Part shown: positions 25,444-33,248 of the stretch, in pieces
Layout of the letters: the number at the start of each line of letters is the position of its first letter
Numbering within the stretch: position 1 is the stretch's first letter
Assembly (NCBI RefSeq): GCF_010548465.1
Contig: NZ_JAAGMD010000390.1
Location: 1 to 35,233, forward strand
Length of the DNA: 35,233 nucleotides
Source: Streptomyces sp. SID14436
Lineage (GTDB): Bacteria; Actinomycetota; Actinomycetes; Streptomycetales; Streptomycetaceae
Direction of reading: 5' to 3'
The notes under the pieces: model-generated
What the model was told of the DNA's origin: nothing
The model's database searches: none
The model's input: the letters and a program-made list of their open reading frames with translations, nothing else
Program-made: the position numbers and the translations under genes

Positions 25444-26475
25444 ATGGCGAAGATCAAGCCCGGCAAGGGCGCCCCGTACGCGCGCATCCTCGGCGTGGGC
25501 GGCTACCGGCCCACGCGCGTGGTGCCCAACGAGGTGATCCTGGAGACGATCGACTCCTCCGACGAGTGGATCCGTTCGCGCTCCGGCATCGAGACCCGGC
25601 ACTGGGCGTCGCCGGAGGAGACTGTCGCGGCGATGTCGGTCGAGGCGTCCGGCAAGGCCATCGCCGACGCCGGCATCAGCGCCGGCCAGATCGGCGCCGT
25701 CGTCGTCTCCACCGTGTCCCACTTCGCCCAGACCCCGGCAGTCGCCACCGAGATCGCGGACAAGCTGGGCACGGACAAGGCCGCCGCCTTCGACATCTCG
25801 GCGGGCTGCGCGGGCTTCGGCTACGGACTCACCCTCGCCAAGGGCATGGTCGTCGAGGGATCCGCGGAGTACGTGCTGGTCATCGGCGTGGAGCGGCTCA
25901 GCGACCTGACCGACCTGGAGGACCGGGCCACGGCCTTCCTGTTCGGTGACGGCGCGGGCGCCGTGGTGGTCGGCCCCTCGCAGGAGCCGGCGATCGGCCC
26001 GACGGTGTGGGGTTCGGAGGGCGACAAGTCCGAGACCATCAAGCAGACCGTCCCATGGGACCGGTACAGGGTCGGCGACGTCTCCGAACTCCCCCTGGAC
26101 AGCGAGGGGAACGTCAAGTTCCCGGCGATCACCCAGGAGGGCCAGGCGGTGTTCCGCTGGGCCGTGTTCGAGATGGCGAAGGTCGCGCAGCAGGCGCTGG
26201 ACGCGGCCGGCATCAGCCCGGACGAACTGGACGTCTTCATCCCGCACCAGGCCAACGTGCGGATCATCGACTCGATGGTGAAGACCCTGAAGCTGCCGGA
26301 GCACGTCACGGTCGCCCGTGACATCCGCACCACCGGCAACACCTCGGCCGCCTCGATCCCGCTCGCGATGGAGCGGCTCCTGGCGACCGGAGAGGCGAAG
26401 AGCGGCGACACCGCGCTCGTCATCGGCTTCGGGGCGGGTCTCGTGTACGCCGCTACGGTCGTTACCCTCCCCTAG
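25444..26475 (+). CDS. fabH: 3-oxoacyl-ACP synthase III (initiation)
   Basis: 343 residues, ATG with AAGGAG 7 nt upstream. Condenses an acyl-CoA starter with malonyl-ACP. The Cys-His-Asn triad is complete: DISAGCAGFGYG (Cys122), FIPHQANVRIIDSM (His) and TTGNTSAAS (Asn). Streptomyces FabH accepts branched starters, which gives iso/anteiso fatty acids; this is family knowledge. Other motifs are RSGIETRHW at the substrate entrance and GDGAGAVVVG. Followed by a hairpin and then acpP. Confidence 0.97.
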   Translation: MAKIKPGKGAPYARILGVGGYRPTRVVPNEVILETIDSSDEWIRSRSGIETRHWASPEETVAAMSVEASGKAIADAGISAGQIGAVVVSTVSHFAQTPAVATEIADKLGTDKAAAFDISAGCAGFGYGLTLAKGMVVEGSAEYVLVIGVERLSDLTDLEDRATAFLFGDGAGAVVVGPSQEPAIGPTVWGSEGDKSETIKQTVPWDRYRVGDVSELPLDSEGNVKFPAITQEGQAVFRWAVFEMAKVAQQALDAAGISPDELDVFIPHQANVRIIDSMVKTLKLPEHVTVARDIRTTGNTSAASIPLAMERLLATGEAKSGDTALVIGFGAGLVYAATVVTLP

Positions 26476-26480
26476 GCACT

Positions 26481-26508
26481 CCGTGCCGGATCACCCGGTC
26501 CGGTACGG
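26481..26508 (+). promoter_or_regulatory. Hairpin between fabH and acpP
   Basis: CCGTGCCGGA / TCCGGTACGG, a 10-bp stem with one G-U pair and an 8-nt loop, 5 nt after the fabH stop. It may act as an RNA stability element or a partial terminator. Confidence 0.55.
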
Positions 26509-26577
26509 GAACCGCAACACCTGCCGCTGACGCGGCGGGCGCCACACCCTCTGGAATCACTGCGAAGGAGCGCCATC

Positions 26578-26826
26578 ATGGCCGCCACTCAGGAAGAGAT
26601 CGTCGCCGGTCTCGCGGAGATCGTGAACGAGATCGCCGGCATCCCGGTTGAGGACGTCCAGCTGGACAAGTCCTTCACCGACGACCTGGACGTCGACTCG
26701 CTGTCCATGGTCGAGGTCGTCGTCGCCGCCGAAGAGCGTTTCGACGTCAAGATCCCCGACGACGACGTCAAGAACCTCAAGACGGTCGGCGACGCGACCG
26801 AGTACATCCTCAAGCACCAGGCCTGA
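26578..26826 (+). CDS. acpP: Acyl carrier protein
   Basis: 82 residues, acidic. The 4'-phosphopantetheine attachment motif is DLDVDSLSMVEVV with Ser41; the preceding VEDVQLDKSFTDDL and following IPDDDVKNLKTVGDATEYI are standard ACP helices. Carries growing acyl chains for fatty acid synthesis. ATG with AAGGAG 8 nt upstream. It has a 102-nt spacer before it and an 87-nt spacer after it, long for this operon, and both contain hairpins. Confidence 0.98.
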   Translation: MAATQEEIVAGLAEIVNEIAGIPVEDVQLDKSFTDDLDVDSLSMVEVVVAAEERFDVKIPDDDVKNLKTVGDATEYILKHQA

Positions 26827-26835
26827 GCCCTGCTT

Positions 26836-26872
26836 GGGCCGGGAGCCCCCGGCCCCGCCACCCGGCGGTGGC
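26836..26872 (+). promoter_or_regulatory. Two adjacent hairpins between acpP and fabF
   Basis: GGGCCGGG-AGCC-CCCGGCCC (26836-26855) followed directly by GCCACC-CGGC-GGTGGC (26857-26872). Terminator-like, within an operon. They may lower fabF expression relative to acpP or protect the acpP 3' end. Confidence 0.6.
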
Positions 26873-26913
26873 GCCGTACGAATCCTCGTAGATCCGTTGG
26901 AGAAAGAATTCCG

Positions 26914-28185
26914 ATGAGCCCGACCAATCGCACCGTGGTCGTCACCGGTATCGGCGCAACCACACCGCTGGGTGGCGACGCAGCCTCGACCTGGGAGGGC
27001 CTGGTCGCCGGACGTTCCGGCGTCAAGCCCCTGGAGCAGGAGTGGGCCGCCGAGCAGGCGGTCCGTATCGCGGCCCCGGTGGCCGTGGAGCCCACCGAGG
27101 TCATCCCCCGGCCGCAGGCCCGCCGCCTGGACCGCTCGGCGCAGTTCGCGCTGGTCGCGGCCAAGGAGGCGTGGGCCGACGCCGGTTACGAAGCGCCGGC
27201 CGGTGAGGACCCCAAGGTCGACCCGGACCGGCTGGGCGCGGTCATCGCCTCCGGCATCGGCGGCGTGACGACCCTGCTGGACCAGTACGACGTGCTGAAG
27301 GAGAAGGGCGTCCGCCGCGTCTCCCCGCACACCGTCCCCATGCTGATGCCGAACGGCCCCTCGGCGAACGTGGGCCTGGCCGTGGGCGCCCGTGCGGGCG
27401 TGCACACGCCGGTCTCGGCGTGCGCGTCGGGTGCGGAGGCCATCGGCTACGCCATCGAGATGATCCGCACCGGCCGTGCCGACGTCGTCGTCGCGGGCGG
27501 CACGGAGGCGGCGATCCACCCGCTGCCCATCGCCGCGTTCGGCAACATGATGGCGATGTCCAAGAACAACGACGACCCCGAGGGCGCCTCGCGCCCCTAC
27601 GACGTCGCCCGGGACGGCTTCGTGCTCGGTGAGGGCGCGGGCGTCATCGTCCTGGAGTCGGCCGAGCACGCCGCCGCGCGCGGCGCCCGCGTCTACGCGG
27701 AGGCCGTCGGCCAGGGCATCTCCGCCGACTCGCACGACATCGTGCAGCCGGAGCCGGAGGGGCGGGGCATCTCGCACGCCCTGCAGAGCCTGCTGGATCG
27801 CACCGACCTGGACCCGGCGGAGATCGTGCACGTCAACGCGCACGCGACGTCGACGCCGGCCGGGGACATCGCCGAGCTCAAGGCGCTGCGGAAGGTGTTC
27901 GGCGACGACGCGGACCACATGGCGGTGTCCGCGACGAAGTCGATGACCGGGCACCTGCTGGGTGGTGCGGGCGGTGTGGAGTCGGTGGCGACGGTGCTCG
28001 CGCTGTACCACCGGGTGGCTCCGCCGACGATCAACGTGGAGAACCTCGACCCCGAGGCGGCCGCGAACGCGGATGTCGTGCGGGGGGAGGCGCGGAAGCT
28101 GCCGGTGGACGGGCGGATCGCTGCGCTGAACGATTCGTTCGGGTTCGGGGGGCACAACGTGGTGTTGGCGTTCCGCACCGTGTGA
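26914..28185 (+). CDS. fabF: 3-oxoacyl-ACP synthase II (elongation)
   Basis: 423 residues, ATG after GGAGA. Condenses malonyl-ACP with acyl-ACP. The active-site Cys is in HTPVSACASGAEAIGYA; the two His are in VNAHATSTPAGD and MTGHLLGGAGGVESV; the C-terminus NDSFGFGGHNVVLAF is the usual KAS II ending. N-terminal RTVVVTGIGATTPLGGDAASTWEGL is standard. Last gene of the fab operon; no simple terminator follows, but a 64-bp repeat array does. Confidence 0.98.
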   Translation: MSPTNRTVVVTGIGATTPLGGDAASTWEGLVAGRSGVKPLEQEWAAEQAVRIAAPVAVEPTEVIPRPQARRLDRSAQFALVAAKEAWADAGYEAPAGEDPKVDPDRLGAVIASGIGGVTTLLDQYDVLKEKGVRRVSPHTVPMLMPNGPSANVGLAVGARAGVHTPVSACASGAEAIGYAIEMIRTGRADVVVAGGTEAAIHPLPIAAFGNMMAMSKNNDDPEGASRPYDVARDGFVLGEGAGVIVLESAEHAAARGARVYAEAVGQGISADSHDIVQPEPEGRGISHALQSLLDRTDLDPAEIVHVNAHATSTPAGDIAELKALRKVFGDDADHMAVSATKSMTGHLLGGAGGVESVATVLALYHRVAPPTINVENLDPEAAANADVVRGEARKLPVDGRIAALNDSFGFGGHNVVLAFRTV

Positions 28186-28623
28186 CTGCCGTCGGCTTGG
28201 TGGGTGGGGTTTCGCTCCCGGTTTGGGGCGGGGCCCCATCTGTCGTTGCTGAGCTGTGCGCGGTTCCTCGCACCCCTGGGGGGTTGACGTTTCCCGTCGG
28301 GTGCGGGGGGTTGTTGCCTTGTGCGCGGTTCCTCGCGCCCCTGGGGGCTGGCGTTTTCCGTCCAGTGCGGGGGGTTGTCGCTCTGTGCGCGGTTCCCCGC
28401 GCCCCTGAGAGCGTGACGTAACCCGTCCAGTGCTGGTGTTGCTGAGCTGTGCGCGGTTCCCCGCGCCCCTGGGAGGTTGACGTTTCCCGTCCAGTGCCGG
28501 GGTTGATGCCTTGTGCGCGGTTCCCCGCGCCCCTGGAGGGTTGACGTTTTCCGTCCAGTGCGGGGGGGTGCTGCTCCGTGGGCGGTTCTGCGCGACCCTG
28601 GGGGGCTGCGCTGTGGGGGTGGG
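28186..28623. repeat. Six-unit 64-bp tandem array with hairpin cores
   Basis: The whole 438-nt gap between convergent fabF and DUF3145 genes. Units begin at 28256, 28321, 28385, 28449, 28513 and 28578 (spacing 64-65). The core is GCGCGGTTCCCCGCGC, a 6-bp stem with TTCC loop, followed by CCCTG, a GTTGACGTTTCCCGTCCAGTG block and a G-rich block. Units 3-5 have the perfect stem; unit 1 has changes in the second arm and unit 6 is degenerate. The core resembles a short hairpin repeat found many times between Streptomyces genes, usually singly. No start codon with a ribosome site or codon bias suggests a gene. Confidence 0.9.
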
Positions 28624-29118
28624 TCAGACGACCTGGTGGAGCCAGCGGACGGGGGCTCCTTCGCCGGCGTGGCGGAAGGGTTCGAGTTCGTCGTCCCAGG
28701 GCTTGCCGAGGAGCTTGGCGATCTCGGCCTCGAGGTCGGTCTCGCCGGTCGTGGAGCGCAGGAGGGCGGCGCGCAGGCGGTCCTCGGGGATGAGGATGTC
28801 GCCGTGGATGCCGGTGACCGCGTGGAAAATGCCCAGGTCGGGGGTGCAGCTGTAGCGCTCGCCCTCGGCGCCGGGGCTGGGCTCGGCGGTGACCTCGAAG
28901 CGCAGCATCTGCCAGCCGCGCAGCGCGGAGGCCAGCTTGGAGGCGGTGGCGGCCTGGCCCTGCCAGGAGAACTCCGAGCGCCAGGTGCCGGGGGCGGCCG
29001 GCTGGCGGATCCAGTCGAGGCTGACGCGCGTGCCGAGCACCCCGGCGACGGCCCACTCGACGTGCGGGCACAGCGCGCGCGGCGCGGAGTGCACGTACAG
29101 AACTCCACGTGTCGTCAC
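28624..29118 (-). CDS. DUF3145 family protein
   Basis: 164 residues, no membrane segment. Sequence MTTRGVLYVHSAPRALCPHVEWAVAGVLG...WLHQVV is the standard actinobacterial DUF3145 protein. Visible blocks are SLDWIRQPAAPGTWRSEFSW, LRGWQMLRFEVTAEPSPG, GERYSCTPDLGIFHAVTGIHGDILI and KPWDDELEPFRHAGEGAPV. GTG 29116-29118 has GGAGG 5 nt upstream. Commonly placed beside the fab operon, as here, but its function is unknown. Convergent with fabF; its 3' end abuts the tandem array. Confidence 0.93.
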   Translation of the reverse strand: MTTRGVLYVHSAPRALCPHVEWAVAGVLGTRVSLDWIRQPAAPGTWRSEFSWQGQAATASKLASALRGWQMLRFEVTAEPSPGAEGERYSCTPDLGIFHAVTGIHGDILIPEDRLRAALLRSTTGETDLEAEIAKLLGKPWDDELEPFRHAGEGAPVRWLHQVV

Positions 29119-29428
29119 CGGAACCTCCGGACAGAGCGGGACATCTTGTAGGCGGGCGGAACGGCCGTGACCGGGGCGGCCACGTTGATGGCGAGGCTAC
29201 CGTGCGTCGGCGCAAGGAGTGTGACGTACCGTCGGTCCGGCCGCCCGGAAACACCCGCCATTCACCCGGCAGGACGCCTGTACGGGTGGGTGTCGTTGCC
29301 TCCGTCCGGGTGGGAACCCTGTGTCGTTGCCGCGAGTTGGGAACGATGGGGGGACCACACGTCCGCGGCGCGGCAGGCCCGCGCGGTGACACGACCGGAT
29401 CACGGCGACACGCGGGGAGGCGGCCGGA
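29119..29428. promoter_or_regulatory. Divergent DUF3145 / SGNH lipoprotein promoter region
   Basis: 310 nt without a gene. It holds an 11-bp direct repeat GTGTCGTTGCC at 29290-29300 and 29321-29331, 31 bp apart (about three helical turns), and an ACACCC/GGGTGT pair before it. The SGNH gene has GGGGAGG 8 nt before its ATG. No clear -35/-10 pair. Confidence 0.45.
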
Positions 29429-30346
29429 ATGGAGCAGGGCAGGCGACGGCGCGGGGGGCGCGCGCGGGCCGTCCTGGCCGCGGTGGCGGCCGCCGTGCTG
29501 GGCGTGGCGGGCTGCGACGCCGTGGGGGGTGACGCCCCGGCACCGTCCGGCTCGGGGGCGCAGCGGGGGAGCCCGGCGCCGAGCCCCACGCCCCTGTGGG
29601 ACACCAGCCCGGCGTCCGTGGCGGCCGTCGGTGACTCCATCACCACCGGTTTCGACGCCTGCGGGGTGCTGACGGACTGCCCGGAGGTGTCGTGGGCGAC
29701 GGGGGACAGTGAGCGGGTGGACAGTCTCGCCGTGCGGCTGCTGGGCCGGGCGGGGGCCGCCGGGCGGAGCTGGAACTACGCGGTGACGGGCGCGCGGATG
29801 GCGGACCTGCCCGGGCAGATCGACCGGGCGGTGCGGCGGTCCCCGCAGCTGGTGACGGTGATGGTGGGGGCGAACGACGCCTGCCGGGCCACCCCGGCCG
29901 CCATGACCCCCGTCGAGGAGTTCCGCGCCGACTTCGAGGACGCGATGCGCCGCCTGCGCACCGCGCTGCCGAAGACGCAGGTGTACGTGGCGAGCGTGCC
30001 GGACCTGAAGCGGCTGTGGTCGCAGGGGCGGACCAGCGTGATGGGCAAGCAGGTGTGGAAGCTGGGCATCTGCCCGTCGATGCTGGGCGATCCGGACGCG
30101 CTCGACGCGGCGGCGGTCCAGCGCCGGGAGGCGGTGCGGGAGCGGGTGGAGGACTACAACCGGGTGCTGGCGGAGGTGTGCGCCGAGGACCGCCGGTGCC
30201 GTGACGACGGCGGCGCGGTGTACGAGTACCGCTTCGGCACCCGGCAGTTGAGCCGCTGGGACTTCTTCCATCCGAGCGTCGACGGCCAGGCCAGGCTCGC
30301 GGAGATCGCCCACCGCGCGGTCACGGCGAAGGAACCCGTCACCTAA
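29429..30346 (+). CDS. SGNH/GDSL hydrolase, probable lipoprotein
   Basis: 305 residues. Basic N-terminus, hydrophobic stretch and lipobox LGVAGC (Cys about 29) followed by a Pro/Ser-rich linker: a membrane-anchored extracellular enzyme. SGNH blocks are all present: block I VAAVGDSITTGFDACG (nucleophile Ser), block II Gly in NYAVTGARMADLPGQ, block III VMVGANDACR (Asn), and block V WDFFHPSVDGQARLA (Asp/His). Extra Cys residues (DACGVLTDCPE, GICPSM, EVCAEDRRC) suggest disulfides outside the cell. Substrate unknown; lipids or acetylated sugars are usual. The TAA stop overlaps the -10 of galM. Confidence 0.92.
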   Translation: MEQGRRRRGGRARAVLAAVAAAVLGVAGCDAVGGDAPAPSGSGAQRGSPAPSPTPLWDTSPASVAAVGDSITTGFDACGVLTDCPEVSWATGDSERVDSLAVRLLGRAGAAGRSWNYAVTGARMADLPGQIDRAVRRSPQLVTVMVGANDACRATPAAMTPVEEFRADFEDAMRRLRTALPKTQVYVASVPDLKRLWSQGRTSVMGKQVWKLGICPSMLGDPDALDAAAVQRREAVRERVEDYNRVLAEVCAEDRRCRDDGGAVYEYRFGTRQLSRWDFFHPSVDGQARLAEIAHRAVTAKEPVT

Positions 30347-30349
30347 TGT
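30344..30349 (+). promoter_or_regulatory. -10 box of galM overlapping the previous stop codon
   Basis: TAATGT; its first three bases are the TAA stop of the SGNH gene. It ends 7 nt before the galM ATG, which lacks a ribosome site. A leaderless start is likely; read-through from the SGNH gene is also possible. Confidence 0.5.
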
Positions 30350-30356
30350 TCCGCAC

Positions 30357-31328
30357 ATGAACGAACTCTTCGGCACACTTCCCGACGGCACCCCCGTCCA
30401 CCGCTGGACCCTGGAGCGGGCCGGGACCCGGGTCCGGGTCCTGTCCTACGGCGGCATCGTGCAGGACGTCGAGGTACCGGACCGTGCGGGCCGGGCGGGC
30501 AGCGTGGTGCTGGGGTTCCCCGGCCCGGAGGGCTATCTCGAGCACCGGGGTCTGTTCCTCGGGGCGGTGATCGGGCGGTACGCCAACCGGATCGGCGGCG
30601 CCCGCTTCGAGCTGGACGGGCGGACGCACACGCTCACCCCCAGCGAGGGACCGCATGCGCTGCACGGCGGCGAGGGCGGCTTCGACCGGCGGACGTGGGA
30701 GGTGACGCCGGTGGAGCACGGGCTGCGCCTCACCCGGGTCAGCCCGGACGGCGAGGAGGGCTTCCCCGGCCGGCTGGAGGCGGCGGTGACGTACACGCTG
30801 GACGAGCGGGGCGCGCTGCGCATCGGCTACGAGGCGGTCACGGACGCGCCGACGGTGGTGAACCTGACCAGCCACTCGTACTGGAACCTGGCCGGCTCCG
30901 GAAGCGCCGGCGGGCACGAACTGCGGCTCGCCGCCTCCCGGTTCACCCCGGTCGACGACGGTCTGATCCCGACCGGTGAGCTGCGGGACGTCACCGGTAC
31001 CCGCTTCGACTTCCGCCGGCCGCGGCCGGCCGGTTCCGGCTACGACCACAACTTCGTGCTCGACAAGGGGGTGACGGCCGCGGCGGAGGAGGTCGCCGAG
31101 CTGTACGACCCGGCCTCGGGGCGGGTGCTGACGGTGTCGACGACCGAGCCGGGGATGCAGGTGTACACGGCGGACCACCTGGGCGGTCCCTTCTCCCCCG
31201 GTGAGGGCGTCGCGCTGGAGACGCAGCACTTCCCCGACTCCCCGAACCGGCCGGACTTCCCGAGCACGGTGCTGCGGCCGGGCGAGGTGTACCGCTCGGA
31301 GACGGTGTACGCGTTCTCCGTGCGGTGA
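30357..31328 (+). CDS. galM: Aldose 1-epimerase (mutarotase)
   Basis: 323 residues. Interconverts alpha and beta anomers of aldoses such as galactose. Family motifs: FLGAVIGRYANRIGGARFELDG (substrate Arg/Asn), PHALHGGEGGFDRRTWEV (His), VNLTSHSYWNLAGSG (catalytic His), YDHNFVLDKG (Asp) and VALETQHFPDSPNRPDFPS (catalytic Glu region). No signal peptide, so cytoplasmic. Only 10 nt after the SGNH gene but with its own -10 box; followed by a perfect terminator. Confidence 0.95.
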   Translation: MNELFGTLPDGTPVHRWTLERAGTRVRVLSYGGIVQDVEVPDRAGRAGSVVLGFPGPEGYLEHRGLFLGAVIGRYANRIGGARFELDGRTHTLTPSEGPHALHGGEGGFDRRTWEVTPVEHGLRLTRVSPDGEEGFPGRLEAAVTYTLDERGALRIGYEAVTDAPTVVNLTSHSYWNLAGSGSAGGHELRLAASRFTPVDDGLIPTGELRDVTGTRFDFRRPRPAGSGYDHNFVLDKGVTAAAEEVAELYDPASGRVLTVSTTEPGMQVYTADHLGGPFSPGEGVALETQHFPDSPNRPDFPSTVLRPGEVYRSETVYAFSVR

Positions 31329-31351
31329 CGGCGGCGGGCGGGACAGCATTG

Positions 31352-31387
31352 AGCCCCGGTCCGGGGTCAGGGTCCCGGACCGGGGCT
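31352..31387 (+). terminator. galM terminator
   Basis: Perfect 14-bp stem AGCCCCGGTCCGGG / CCCGGACCGGGGCT with an 8-nt loop, 23 nt after the stop codon. The remaining 257 nt up to the next gene show no gene and no clear promoter. Confidence 0.85.
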
Positions 31388-31644
31388 GCTCATATGGCTA
31401 CCACCCGGATCAGACGCTAATCCTCGAGGTGACCCCGGGTTACCCGATCAGTGCTCGGGGCCGGGATCCCGTACGAACCCTTCACAAACGAACGGCTTCC
31501 CCCCGCCCCCGGGACCGCCACGGCCCGCACCGGCCCGCACCGGCCACGCTCCGGCACCATGGCGTCGGCCACTTCCGTCACGCGATACTGCGCCCCTCCG
31601 GCATCACGTACGTACCCCACGACGACGGAAAGGCCCCCACCCCC

Positions 31645-32964
31645 GTGAGACTGCTTCCTGTGCGCGCCGGTGTGCTCGGACTGGCGCTGCTGACCGCTGT
31701 CGCCACCCCCGCCACCGCCGCTCCCGCCGCTCCCGCGCCCGCTGGGCGGGCCGCCGCCGGGAGCGGCGCCCTCTCCCCCACTGTCGAGGAACAGCGCCTG
31801 GACCGGGCGGCGCCCCGGGAGATACTGCGCCGCTCCGGATTCGACGACGTGGCGCCGGACTTCGCGCGGGCGCTCGACCGGGCACGCTCCGTCCCGCAGG
31901 CCCGGAGGGCGGTGCTGCGCCACGGCGGTGCGCTGTGGCGCCGGGCGGTGGACCGGGTGCAGGGCCGCGGCCCGGCGGGCGGCGACCTGAGCCGCGACGA
32001 CGACCGGCCGCTGTACTGGGCGCGGCTCGGGATGACCCGACAACTGCGCACGTGGAAGCCGCGGTTCGCGCTCGGCGAGCAGGAGCGGGCCCGGCTGATC
32101 GGGGAGCTGGAGCGGTCCTCGCGCGGCCAGGACGCGATCCGCTACCCGCACGGCAAGGGCCTCAAGCGGGTGCTGGTCACCGGGTTCGACCCGTTCACGC
32201 TGGACCGGGACGTGCGGATCTCCAATCCGTCCGGGGCGGCGGCGCTCGCCCTGGACGGCACGGTGATCGACACGGCGGCCGGTCCTGCGCGGATCGAGAC
32301 GGCCGTCTTCCCGGTGCGCTGGCGGGACTTCGGGGACGGCGCCGTGGAGCGGGCGCTGCGGCCGCACCTGCCGCGGACCGACCTGTTCACCACCGTCAGC
32401 CAGGGCCGCGTGGGCCGGTTCGACGTGGAGCGCACCAACGGGGCCTGGCGGGGCGGCTTCCCCGACAACGACAACGTCTCGCGCACGGAGACCGTCCCGG
32501 TGGACGACCCGGCCACGCAGCCACAGTGGACGACGACGACCCTGCCGTACGCGGACCTCGTGGCCGCGGACACCGGGCGGTGGCCGGTGTACGACAACAC
32601 GAGCGTGACCGAGATACCGGCGGGTGCCACGCGGCCGGTGGAGCGGCCGGACGGGCCGACGCCCGGCTCGAAGGCACGAGCCGGGGGCGGCGGCGACTAC
32701 CTGTCGAACGAGATCGCCTACCGGGCGACGCTGCTGCGGGATCGCCTCGGGCTGCACGGCACTCTGCCGGGCGGGCATCTGCACACGCCGGTGCTGGAGT
32801 TCGGGGCGGGGAACACCGATCCGGCGACGGGGGCGGTCACCGACCCGGGGTTCGTGCGGAACCGGCTGGACATCGTGGCGCAGGTGCGGTCGCTCGTGGC
32901 GGTGGCTTTGGGCGCGTCGGAGCGTTCCGGTGGCCCGCGGGGCGGGGCGGACACCCGCGGCTGA
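31645..32964 (+). CDS. Secreted pyroglutamyl-peptidase-like protein, Cys-to-Ser variant
   Basis: 439 residues. GTG 31645 begins a signal peptide (RLLPVRAGVLGLALLTAVATPATAAPA); the frame is open further up without a good start. Residues about 40-170 are a helical region of unknown role; the C15 pyrrolidone-carboxylate peptidase domain follows, beginning KRVLVTGFDPF. Normal C15 enzymes are about 215 residues, cytoplasmic, and use Glu-Cys-His. Here Glu262 (RFDVERTNG) and His380 (GGHLHTPVLEF) are present, but the Cys motif (YVCN) is replaced by GDYLSNEI, with Ser354 in the Cys position. The insertions and secretion are also unusual. It could be a Ser-dependent peptidase or a binding protein. Confidence 0.85.
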   Translation: MRLLPVRAGVLGLALLTAVATPATAAPAAPAPAGRAAAGSGALSPTVEEQRLDRAAPREILRRSGFDDVAPDFARALDRARSVPQARRAVLRHGGALWRRAVDRVQGRGPAGGDLSRDDDRPLYWARLGMTRQLRTWKPRFALGEQERARLIGELERSSRGQDAIRYPHGKGLKRVLVTGFDPFTLDRDVRISNPSGAAALALDGTVIDTAAGPARIETAVFPVRWRDFGDGAVERALRPHLPRTDLFTTVSQGRVGRFDVERTNGAWRGGFPDNDNVSRTETVPVDDPATQPQWTTTTLPYADLVAADTGRWPVYDNTSVTEIPAGATRPVERPDGPTPGSKARAGGGGDYLSNEIAYRATLLRDRLGLHGTLPGGHLHTPVLEFGAGNTDPATGAVTDPGFVRNRLDIVAQVRSLVAVALGASERSGGPRGGADTRG

Positions 32965-32967
32965 GAC

Positions 32968-33022
32968 GCGCCGGCCGCCCGCCGGCCGCCCGCCTGGAGG
33001 GTTCCCGGCGGGCGGCCGGCGC
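32968..33022 (+). terminator. Strong terminator after the peptidase-like gene
   Basis: Perfect 18-bp arms GCGCCGGCCGCCCGCCGG (32968-32985) and its complement (33005-33022), 3 nt after the stop. The ascending arm is partly duplicated, so a 14-bp alternative stem with a shorter loop can also form. Confidence 0.85.
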
Positions 33023-33036
33023 GGTGGGGCGCGGGT

Positions 33037-33248
33037 TCAGGACGTGAGGGGGCTGTCCGGGCGCGGGCTCAGGACGTGAGGGGGGGCCGTCCGGGCGCGG
33101 GCTCAGGACGTAAGGCCGCCGTCCAGGGCGCGGGCTCAAGACGTGACGGGGGCTCCGTCCAGGGCGCGGGCTCAGGACGTAAGACCGCCGTCCAGGCTCG
33201 GGTTTACGACGTAAGACCGCCGCCCGGGGCCGCCCGGGCTCAGGACGT
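33037..33248 (-). repeat. Seven-unit 32-36-bp tandem array copying a gene's 3' end
   Basis: The block TCAGGACGT (or close variants) recurs at 33037, 33069, 33103, 33136, 33172, 33204 and 33240, each followed by a G/C block ending in CCGTCC and preceded by GCGCGGGC. The last unit contains the real stop codon (33240-33242) of the EI24 gene; on that strand every unit reads ACGTCCTGA or ACGTCGTAA, that is, Thr-Ser or Thr-Ser-like codons plus stop. It therefore looks like serial duplication of the gene's final codons into its 3' region. Confidence 0.85.

Noticed and set aside
28256..28623. CRISPR array
   Set aside because: The conserved part covers nearly the whole 64-nt unit and the 'spacers' are similar to each other; no cas genes nearby.
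28031..30391. A 786-codon minus-strand frame through the 64-bp array
   Set aside because: It translates the repeat and antisense of the SGNH gene into Pro/Arg/Gly-rich sequence; 64 is not a multiple of 3, so the units are in changing frames. Not a repeat protein.
33037..33248. CRISPR array of 33-nt units
   Set aside because: Units are continuous imperfect copies without unique spacers, and one of them is the end of a coding gene.
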